Assembly: GCA_905116865.2 (NCBI GenBank)
Contig: CAJHNH020000502.1
Coordinates: forward strand, 136,837-200,836
DNA from: Candidula unifasciata
Taxonomy: Eukaryota; Mollusca; Gastropoda; Stylommatophora; Geomitridae
Length of the DNA stretch: 64,000 nt
Reading direction: 5' to 3'
Both the position numbers and the translations under genes were made by a program. The first letter of the stretch is position 1, and each line of letters starts with the position of its first letter. The notes beneath the pieces are model-generated. The model did not search any database. It saw nothing but the letters and a program-made list of their open reading frames with translations, and had not been told where the DNA came from. This document shows, piece by piece, positions 33,101-45,100 of this stretch.

Positions 33101-36100
33101 GTTCTCCTCTTTTGGTGTGTGCCTTGTATCATATGTGTCTTAAGACATTCATAAGGCAGGTGAACCATTTGATTTTCTGTCTATGTAATATTGTATATAA
33201 TCTGGAATTGATTCTATGCTGACTATTTCTGTTATGGCCCATGATGGGATTTGATCTTTTCTGGTCACTCCTGTAGACCTTCTCAGACATCTTATTTTCA
33301 TGGCTACCAAATTTATTTTATGGTTTTTTTTGTGAGTGGCCATGTGTGGGCACTGGTAGCATATAGTGGAAATAAAAATTCTTTATATGAGATTGTTGTT
33401 GTTGTCCAGCCCTGAATGCTTTCATAGCCAGTGCATCATCAGTGTCCTTATCCACCTTTGTGGTGGCTGTCCTCTGCAATATTTTGCAGAAACTGCACCC
33501 TTCATCAGTGTTTTCTTCAGACCGCCATAGCACCATACAAATCAAAAATACCTCAGCTTTTGAGAGAGGATGCTGTTTACAAGCAACTTCTTGATGTTCA
33601 GGTCATACAGCATGTCAATCTATTTTCTTATCTTGGTCCATGGTACTCTAAGAATTTTTCTGTAGCATTTTAGTTCAGAAGCTTCTATTTTTTTCTTCAA
33701 AATAAAGATGCATGATCTCAAAATTGTTACTTTAACTGGCTTGCAGGTGTTATACCATAGATTCTTTATGTTTAGACTCTGCATTAGTCTTTTTATGACT
33801 TCTTTTGTGCAGTTGCACAAGAATGCTTTTTCGGTCACGCACAACAGTCTTGGCTGTAGAAAGGTTTGCCAGGTCAGTGGACTTACCACCCGAGTGGAGT
33901 GCCTTTTTCACCTGTAAGGCTAGATCCAGAGACTCACAAGGGGGAACAGCTGGTGTGCTGCACTGCCCGAGAGTCATAGCCACTACAGCCCTGAGTCTCT
34001 ATGATCCTCGACCCACTGTGAGTTTGTTGTTAATATGGTTGCCGCTCAAGCCAGTGAGAACATCATGATCTGTGTTGCAACCCACTGTTTTATCTTCCGT
34101 GAAACTGATAACACCTCATTCCACTTCTCTATGTGTAGTATCTTGTGTTGCATTTTCCATCGAGCGACACCCTTGGTTCACTGTGATTGTAAACCCCAAC
34201 AGATACCAATCAGTCTCAATGGCCGTGCTGTCTGTGAACCACTTCTGCTTGCTGGAACAGGTTCACATTCTTGCCTAAGTATGGCTGTGCCAGGTCTTTG
34301 AAGCCAGCTGATCCCTGTTCTGTTACTTTGGCTCTGAACTAAAGAATAGGTAGTGATTCAGTTCACTTCCTCGTAACTTGTGTTTTTTGGAACAAGTGAG
34401 ATTGTGGTATGTAGCAGGAAGAGACACCCATCAGTGGTCTCAAAACCGTTAGGACATTGTCCTTCAAATGACACCCAGGTTCATAGTGCGAGCATCACAG
34501 ACTGTCTCTTACATTTTAACTTCTCAGTGTCAGATCATCTCCAAGTAGTTGATTGATACAGCTATCTTCTGAAGATACATAGGATTTGAGTGACTGTATA
34601 ATTGTCTTTGAGTTGTGTAGTGCTGTCTTCTATCTCATAACAGTATTGTGACAGGTATGAAACTTGCAATTTTAATCTGAAAAGACGATGCCTCTTAGAG
34701 ACCACTGTATTGTAAATGAGATATATATTGAGACTTCACTGCATTGACAATGTCACACTCCATATGGGGAGGAATTCATTCACCGTGAGTTTGTTGCTAG
34801 TTTGGCTTTAACTCAAGTCAGTGAGAAAATCTTGATCAATGTCATTTATACAAAACCTTCAGTGTATAATATACCAATAACAATAGGGTTGTTTTCATAA
34901 GAATGGATTAATCAATTACCCTTTATTTCTTGTGGAAACATTCATATGATATACATATTGTTTGGTTTTTGAGTCTTTCATATATTCACTTGTAACATTA
35001 TGATCTGATATATTATGTATCCTAACTGGAAATGTTGCATCTTTTCTGTTGGACCAAAGACACCCAGTGAAAACAGTGTGTAGTTCTTTTGTTCTTATTA
35101 TTATTAATGTAAAGTCCCTAGAAAGGTTTATTTGACATTTTAGTTTTCTTACATATAAATCATATTTGCATGTCATTTAAAGGCATTCATTCTTCATTTT
35201 AAGTATTTTAAAAAATAATACCAGATGAAACTATAAGGAAGAGTAGATGACAGAAAATCTCCATCTTGAACACTATTGATAATATGCTGTTTGTGCTGTC
35301 TTGTGACTCTTTGTGCTTTGATGCATGCTACAGCTGTGGGTTTCTAAATGTTTGTTTATGCAGCTCATTAATATCTTTTGCTATTAATCTTCTGTGAATT
35401 CTATTTTCTGTTAATTCTTTGAAATATAACATGCTGCATGTAAATTTACACTTTGAATATATTTATTGCTAATAATCTGCTTATTTTTTGTGTGGCAGAG
35501 CACCAGAGAATGGATGGTGATTATTTTAATTGGGCTTAAAGTGAGCTAAAAGTCTGGCCTCTGTTTATAAAAAGATGACGCACACAGAAACCAGCCTCAT
35601 TTTGGCTTTCAGGACTGAATCCGCAGTCGCTCAGTATACCCACTCAGCTGTTGAGGCTCCGCTAAATAACATGGGTACGGGCAATAGGGGGGATGACCGC
35701 TTGTCTGGTTGATTTCACGGCGTTGGTACATTTCCATAGTTAAATCTAAATTTATCTCTAGTAGTTGAACTGTGTAGAGATATATCAGTGTGTATCATAG
35801 CTCAGAGATATTTCAGTTTATCAGTGAAGTACTTGGCTTGTTGATGATTGTTAATGTTTTGTTATTTGTGAACAGCTATTAGTATTGTGTTCAGTTTAGT
35901 AAAATAAACAGCTGTTTATTGCGGTGATTATAGTCCCAGCTGCTTGATTCAAGATAGAACTCGTTCATGCATGTGGTTCGCCTAGGTGAATGTAGTCATG
36001 TAGTAAGGTTGTTCTTATGTAAATCACCATACAGATGTCCTTTGTCTGGGCCAAGAACATTTATTTATATGGTCCCTGCACAGAAGAAGCAATGTCTCTT

Positions 36101-39100
36101 CTTTACTTTCCAGTTTTTCCTATTCACCAAAGAACTAATCACAATTTTCTTTAGCTTCCTCCTACTTCCATATTTTTTTCTTTTCTTTCTGCCTGCCAAC
36201 ACAGTTGTAAATGAAAGAGTAGTAACTGTTATCACTGTTAAGAGCAAGATACATGCTGTGTACATATTTAGTGGCATTAACTGTATGTAAACAAGTGTAG
36301 TTCACAATGATATACTTTAGGTATCTTACAGCTAAATTGTAGTCCTGTCATTATTGTTTTAGTTTTTTTAATTTATTTGTTTCAGAGGTTGATACAAGTT
36401 CTGTTTGTGGCTCTTGTTGTTGTGATGGTACTGGTGAGTTAATTTAACATTTTAAAATGCTAAAATGGGGAAATTCATGCATGCAGACATATACATACAT
36501 ACATACACTTTTATACTCTTGCAGCTGCTATACAGACATTCATTCTTTTTTATACACTTCTGTGAACATATATACACATGTAATCTGTAAATAAGTGTTG
36601 GGTTCTTTCCCGATTGCCTCATTCTCTTCAGGCCATGATAATCTTTTTTTTTTCTCTACTGATTCTGCTGCTTGTTCCCACATCTGCCTTGTCATGTATC
36701 AGTTCACCCTCCAGTCATGCAGATATAGCCAGTTTGTCTTGTCTGTTCATTACCCACCAATCAGGCATAGCCTGGAGAAAAGGTCCAGAGTACTACCCAT
36801 GACCTTACAAGTGAAGCTTGCCTCTAAATAAAAATTGAACCGGAAATTCAAATGTTAACTGTAAGATCTGAAAGTTTGGTGTGGAATGTAGTTCAGACCG
36901 CATAAATCAATAAGTTTGTCCATCCTTAAAGGTAAGATGGCGGCAGTCAGTTACTTGATGGCAAAGAAATGGTTCCCCTCGGTTCTGAAGGAATGATAAA
37001 GAGTCGGGGCTACATCTACGATTCGAAGTTATCTGACAAAGAAAAAGTCAGGCGTATCCATGAGTCACTGGCTACAGCCCTGCTTGCGATAGAGCAATGC
37101 AGGTTGATCATGAAGTTCAAGGTCTGGTTTATCCAGTTTATGTTGATTCTAAAGCTCCTCTGGCCTCTGCTCATGTATGAAATTGGCATGACTGCAGTGG
37201 AGACGATGGAGAGGAAAAGCAACATAACCATGAGGAAATGGCTTGGAGCACTGCTTTGTCTGACCGATGTGGCTCTGTATTATAAACAGGCTAATCTGGT
37301 ACTTCTGTTTAAGTCAATAACAGAAGAGTTTAAAGTCAGCAAGGTAAGACTTGGTATGATGCTGCGTGAGTCTTTAGAAACCAAGATGGCAGCTGTCCAG
37401 CCCGCTCTAAAGACAGGTAAGAAATGGAAAGTCCTTGATGCCTTAGAATCTGCTCAAGAAGCACTGACATTGGAAGAAGTAATTGGGTTACACACAAACT
37501 GACCCACGTGGCCTAGGGCATGGGAAAGTCAGTTGGTGGTCCAAAGCCGCGGCCGAAGAGCGCAGCGACATGGTAATACAGCAGATAAGAGATGCCGAAA
37601 ACGAGATTCTGGTCCAAAAAGCCATGCATAAGTCGCAGCAAGGCCGGTATATGGACTTCGAGAGCACCTTCCCATAAATACATGGGGTGAGATCTGGTGA
37701 ATAGCCTCAGTGCAACTGAGCTTTGTTGTAAGATGTACAATGTGTTACCGTCTGGCGCCAACATGGCGAAATGGCATGCGACTACCAAACCGACATGCCC
37801 AATGTGCAGAGCTAAGCAGACGCTAGAGCATGTATTGTCTGCGTGCAGAAAAGTCCTAGGCCAGGGAAGAATACTTGGCGCCATAATAAGGTCCTGAAAG
37901 AGTTACCGGACATTGTGGACCAAGCCAGGATGAAGGCCAACGTGAATGCTAGTCCACCGTCACCCCCCTTCCCCCCATGTGCTTCTTCAAGGCTGGACAA
38001 ATTTATAAAGGTAAAATCAACAAGGTCACATACCCTCCATCGATACTTGACTGTGCGAGGGACTGGTTACTGCCCGTCGACCTGCCTGGTTTCGAAAGGT
38101 ACCCAGAGTCAATCCGGAAGACGGGCCTGTGACCCAACATAGTTCTGCACTCTGTGAAAACACCAGCTCATCCTGATTGAGCTAACCATGCCGTATGAGT
38201 CGCGAATGGATGAAAATCACCTATACAAGCTCGAGAAGTACAGAGAGCTTGTGGCCGGTCTGAGGAGAGATAAAGCATATGCAGTAAAAATCTTTGCTGT
38301 CACTGCTGGTGTCTCGATGCCAAATGCAAAAGTCTGTTGAACCAACTGATAGCTTGTCACTCTGGTTGTTAAGGTAGTCAACTGATCTAATTTGCTACCT
38401 CAGCGACAATATAACACCAGTCTCACAAAACTTCTTGCATAGTCACCATATTGTCTTGTCCCCATCGAGTCCGATGAAGTACAGCAGGGAAAGGTCGAGG
38501 CCTGGCTTCATGACCCAGGTCGGCCCACCTTCCAAGGTTGTTTAGGAAAGCATTGAGCCGAAACAATAGTCAGCAAGGGATCTCTACTGATGACCAGTGA
38601 ACCCCTGCTGTGCTTTCTCCCATGTTTAATTTTTCTTTTTTTTGCTTCTCAACAAGTGTTTCATTTCTTCAATTTCTTGATCTAACTATAAACTATACTA
38701 TAATATATATACTATACTTAAACTATATTCCCCAATTATATTTTTCGTTGTCTCTTTTCCAACTTTTGCATTAAAAACTCCCAATTTTATTTTAACTTCT
38801 TGTGATTTTGTGCTATTGCCAAATCTAAATCTTCGTAAAGTTTTTCTATTTCCTCTTCGCTGATAACTGATGTTAGGGTGTACACTTGTATTATGTTTAT
38901 TGGTTTGCCTTTGATTTAAACCATAATAACCCTATCAGATATACTCCAGTAACCCACATCTGCTTTTGCTGTTTCCTTATCAAAAAGTATCCCTACTTAT
39001 GTTTGTCGCTTCCTGAATACTATATTGTGTACTTATATTTTATGATCTTTCCAGCACCATTCTATCTCATTTAGCTCATTTCTATGATGTTTATCTTCAT

Positions 39101-42100
39101 ACATTCCATTTTGTTTATAAATTGTTCTGTTTTTCCCAATTTTGCCAGTGTTCTCACATTCCACTTAGCTAGTTTAACACTTTTAATTTTCATATTTAAA
39201 ACAAAAATTGGCATCAGTAACCTGATGATGATCTGGTGTCACCTGTGACTCGTGACTGTCCCAAACGGACGAGGCTGTCCTTAGACTTCCATTAACGTTG
39301 TTCATGTAATTTAGTCTGTGTTTCTTCATGAGATATCTTGGGAATATAATGTGGTGATTTACTGTTGCCTTCCACATTCACATGGGGTATTTTAACCTGC
39401 ACCTTTGACAGTAATTTCCGACTTTCAGGACAAGTGGGTGCCCTTCTCTGAAAGGTGTATCACACTGACAAATTCATTAATGAATACAGTCAAACATCTC
39501 TGCATTTCATTCACACCTCAACCCGGTAGAACTTATATTTGCTAAAGTTAAAAGACAAGTTGCCAAAAAGAACAGTACATTTAAAATGTGCGATGTTGAA
39601 GTTCTGACATGTGATTCCCTTACAACAATAGACATTCATTTCAGGGAAAAGTGGGTTGAGCATGTGCTTCGAGAGGAAGACGAATACTGGTACCGAGATG
39701 GATTACAATTTGTTCAGCCAGTAACAATTTTCAACCTTTTGGGTTCATCAGACTGGGAATGATTAACGATTTTTTGATCAGTGGTTGAATATATAGAATA
39801 TGTCTATCGCAAACACACTATTTAAACAACACCCAAGAAGGCTCTGCACCTGGACTTCACCGGATGGAAATAGCAGGAACCAAATTGATTATATTTTAAT
39901 ACAACAAAAATGGAGGACATGTATAACATCCGCAAAGACCTTCCTGGAACTGACTGTGACACTGATCACAAACTCTTTGTTGCAGAGTTTAAAATAAAGC
40001 TGAAAAAAAGTGTTGAAAGGGGCTAAATGATTTCAGCATTGAGATTAAAAACTAATTTGAGGCACTCATGGCAGTGCAGGAGGATATGACACCTGATGAG
40101 TTGGCTGATGAAACAAGAAACATCATCACCACAACAGCTCAGAACATGATTCCTAAAAAATGACAAAAGAAACAGATTTACATTACAGAAAAAAACAACT
40201 TTCAAGCTGATAAAAGAAAGAAGAAATTTAAAGCAATTAGGGACAGAAACAAATAGCCATGCATAAAGGAACTACACAAGAGATTCAAGAAGAGCTATCA
40301 GAGGAGATAAAAACAGTTTTTTTACGAATATCTGTGATAGAACTGAACAACTCCAGATGCAGGGAAGAGATAGAGACATGTTTTATGAAATTAAAACATT
40401 GAAAGGCAAATTCAGGCCTTCTTTTCATGTAATAAGTGATAAAAACGTTTACACATTAATGAAGCGTCTGAATCCACCATGCACTATGCTCGAAAATCTG
40501 GAACAGTGGCATTTGGCCTAAAGCGTGGGAAAGAACAGTCTATATTCCTCTCAAAGAAAGGAAATTTGAAACATGCTCCAACTACGGCACCATCGCATTA
40601 ATAAGTCATGCTAGCAAAATCCTCTTACAAATTATTATGAAGAGGATTGAAAGGAATTTACAAATGAGCTACACGAAGAGCAGGTTTCAGAAAGGGTAGA
40701 GGAACTAGGGATCACATCTTTAATATAAGAATAATTGTTTGAAAAATGTAGAGAATACAACATAGATCTTCATGCTTGGTGCATAGCATTTGATTGTGCC
40801 CAACATAAAAAACTGTGGACTATTAGAGAAGTATGGGGTTTCCAGCACATTTGGTGCATTTAATTGAAAATCTGTATCATGAACAACAAGCAGCCATCAG
40901 AGCAGCTGGTGAAACATCAGATTAGTTCGAGGTGCAAAAGGGAGTGAGGCAGGGGTGCATTCTCTCACCATACCTATTCAATATATACACAGAATATAAT
41001 AAGAAATGTCAAAAATGACCAGACTTGTGACAGTTATTATCCGCTCAAAATTAGTGGCAACCCTATTTTGGAACTTCGCTACGCAGATGACACAGTCCTC
41101 CTTTCGAACAGCGTAAAGGGAATAGAAAAATGTAATATTGTCTGTCCAAAAGTACAGTGGAGATCAAAATCTGTTCTTGATTTTGAAGAAAATGAAAATA
41201 ATATCCACAGATGAAACTGGCTGTCACCCAAAAATAACAATAAATGGTGAAGACATTGAAAATGTGACAAACTTTGAATATCTAGGCTCTGTAATAAATA
41301 GCAGTGAAGACTGTTTGACCGAAATTAAAAGAAAGATGGCTATAACAAATCAAAAATTGAACAGCCTTAAAAGTCTATGGTTAAGCATTAGCAAAGAGAT
41401 GAAAATTAGAATTTTGAGAACATGCGTCTTCCCTGTAGCAACATACGGATGTGAGTCATGGACTATGTCCCAGTTCTTAAGAAAAAGAATAGGAGCTTTT
41501 GAGCTGAAATGCTATAGAAGAATTCTCAGAATATCTTGGACAAAGAAGAGGAGAAATACTGACATCTTGAAAGATCTGACCATCAAGGAAGATTGGACAA
41601 TAAACAGCATCCTGTCTCTGAAGCTGAAATATTTTGGTCATATCAAGCGCCACAACGGATTGGAAAAAAATTATAGCAGAAGGCATGGTGCCAGGAGAGA
41701 GAGGCAGGGGCCTACTAATACAAAGATGGGCACAGGATATAAGTGACATGAGGCGGAAGAGCTTGCGAGAGACCGAGTTTCTTTCAGGCAGACCCCCAAG
41801 AGAGCGACACTCTGCAAAGGACCTACATGATGATGATGGTTGAATATCATCAACCCATTAGGTACATCTTCAATTGCAACAAATACATCACCATATCCTA
41901 ATGTGTCAACTATAATACAATTTGCTGTGCAGTTAAGTCGTAAGTCTCTTGATCAGGAAAACCCTTCTACCATCAAGACCGTTGTGCGTGACCGAAGTGG
42001 CACAAATTACAACGGATCTGGAGGAGACTGTTGCGAAGCGAAACGTTGTTGGTGTATCGCTTCCTAACCAAGTGTTTAAAGGCAACTGATTATGCCACAC

Positions 42101-45100
42101 TTATATGTGAAAGCCCCCCCCTCCCCCCCCCCCCCCACCCTCAAGCCAACCTCTAATGAGTTTTCCCCTTCCTGGAAATACTAGGTTAACACAGTTCTCA
42201 TAGTCATATCATACTACTAACACTGAGAACAGTCCGCAGCCAACCACATCAACAAAACAGGAAGAGTCATTTCTTTACTCATGCTTCAGCCACTTTATTT
42301 GGACACAACACAACATGACGATGAGCATAAACTGGTGATACAGGACGACTGTCCATGTAAAGCTCCACCTATAAACTATAATATGCAACCAAGGCGGTGT
42401 TTTATGAAAGTGATCACCTAGCCTCGACTCGGCGTGAATCCACACCATACATGCCCTCACTTTGGGTCACCATAACCTATACATGACTGATCAAAGACTT
42501 GGCCTCCAGGCAATAAGTTTCTTGACACACAGTCGAATCAGAATCATCATGAGGCACGACCTAATGACGTCCTTGCAATCCCATCACAATTCACCGCCCG
42601 ACTTCTATTGATCCTAGTTGCAGATAACATGTTGGGCCCTCCACACCTTGTCTCCACAGAATACGCACAATGGAAACATTTAGACTAATACACCAAATTA
42701 TAATGCACAAGATAAACTTTCACTGAACTAATAATACACATAATTACTGCTAAAAATGCACTGACATCTGAACATGCGTCTGCACGATCGGACTTGCTGA
42801 GAGGCACTGAAATTAACACCCATGACCAACCCTTAGCTCAGCACTCCGGACTCCAAATGTTTCTCGCTAAGCTAAGCAAACCAATATTAGTTGTGATTCT
42901 CCAGAAACTCCTCTTCCACAACTTTGTTCTTAAATTTTGCACTCGTCTCTCATCTCAAGCCACATGGGACCCCTTTTGCCCACATCTCTGTTACCATCAT
43001 CATCCATGCCGCTTCGACTGGCATAGGCTATCACGCCTCCAACCAGCCCAGTGAATTTAGCACGCAACAGAGACAACCTCAATTTAGAAAAACCTGAGCC
43101 TACGGTGGACCTACATGCATATTGGTTGAATGACAGTAGGATGGACTTCATCAGGCCATCCCCTGCCTCTTCCCTAGGGTGAACATTAACTTCCTTCAGT
43201 GAAAGAATGTTTTATATGGATTTGGTACTTAATTTAAAAAGAATCATTTCTGGAGCTATGTGCTTCATACCATCTTTAGATGGAAATGGAGAGAGTGGGA
43301 AGAGGAGAAGACGAGGAAATAGAGAGAGAAGAAGAAACAGAAATAGAATAACCCGAGCCCAGAGTCAGGCGCAGAATGGGGCGTCTGTTATTATAGCATA
43401 TTACAGTGGGTTACTTGAATTGCCAGGCTAAAAGGACCTGTACTGGAGAGACTGATTTATGACTCTAATATCACCATGCTGCAGGAATTAAACATAGATC
43501 TATATGAGTGTCCTCATACATTAGTTATGTCAATCCTACCTGACAGGGAAGACATTGGCAATGTCTTCTAGTAGGTAATGGGGTGAAGCATGTGATTCTT
43601 GGCCCGAGCCAATGGAATCATAGTACACTAGAAGTTCAGGGTATACAGATAGATAATGGGGAACCAACATGGAATTTAGTAAATGTTTACGCTGCTGTTG
43701 AATCTCTTGTCACTAAAGAACATTGGGACTGACTCAGAGAGTTGGAGGAAATCCCTGATAATCATATGTAGGGATTTCAATGCGCAAAACAGAGCATGGG
43801 ACAGTAGTGGGCGGGGGAGGGGGGGAAAGACAGGAAATGCTTTAGCAGAGGCTATGGTGGATGCAGACATTATCTGTATAAACGACGTCAGGCCAACTAG
43901 TAAATCTACTCGATGAAACATCAACCAAGTATGGCATGGAATTAAACGCAGAAGAAACAAAAGTCCTGACTAATAATTAAGAGGGCAGAATTTCACCAAT
44001 CTGCGTAAAAGGTCACAAATAAAACAAGTGACTCATTTCAAATATTTAGGATCCATTTTAAGTGACTTGGGATCAAGACCAGAAATTATATCAAGGATTG
44101 CCCAGATAACATCAGTCCTTGCCATGCGGCAAACATTATGAAAATCTAAAAACATTTCATGCAAGACTAAGATTTGATTGCTCAAAGCACTAGCTATTTG
44201 TACATTTACGTATGGCTGTGAAACGTGGACCTTAACATCTGAACTTGAAAGAAAGATACAAGCATTAGAAATGCAATGTTTCAGAAAAATTCTTGGCATA
44301 TCCTACAGAGACCCACATTACAAATGAGGAAGTTCGCCATAAAATCATACAGCACACTGGCAACTATGAACCTCTTTTAACTACAGTGAAAAGTTAAGCA
44401 ATTCAATGGTATGGACAAGTAATAAGATCTAACGGCCTCTCAAAAACAGTACTGCAGGGCTCAGTAGAGGGAAAGAGGAGAAGAAAGACCTGGTTACAGC
44501 TGACTGACTGGACAGGCCTCAGGCACGCAACCATGAAGTCCATCGCAACTGACCGCCAAAGGTGGAGATAGCTGATCAGGCAGTCAACAGAAACTGGTGA
44601 CCCAACGACACATATTGTTAAGGGATGATAATGTTGAGGATGATGAGGCCAGCTAGAATGGCAGTGAGACTTGGTGATGCAGGTACGGCTGTTGATTTGG
44701 CGTTTGTTACTCAGTCAGCAGTGCTGGACACAATATGAAGTGACCATTTGCCACTCGCAGTCTTGATTTCGAAAGCTAGGAAAATCAAGGCTGTGAGAGC
44801 GCACAAGACTTTTAAGTATGAGAGGGACAGTACCCTTCTTAGAGGCCTCCAACAAAAAGTATGCAGCAGAACCACCATCTCTGCTTTTATGCAGCCTCCA
44901 TGGTGGACCCAAGAAGTAGAAAAGGCATTGACAGCAAAGTGAGCAGCAGTTAAGAAGTTACAGAAGGTGCAAAAGGCAGTGTTAGATAGGGAAAGGTAGA
45001 AGAGTTTAAACGGTATGCAGCAGTTGTGAAAAAGGCTAAATCAGAACTTTTTATCAGCGAAATTGCAGGGGATAAATCACTGAGTAGGTTCTGGAAACTT

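Noticed and set aside
34916..35176. 86-codon minus open frame in intron 1
   Set aside because: Looks protein-like but no family recognised, no splice context, and it lies antisense in an intron; not enough to call a gene.
43207..43431. 74-codon frame with Arg-rich stretch
   Set aside because: The Arg run is a GAGA-rich patch; only the end (about 43,390 on) fits a LINE endonuclease start, in a different frame.
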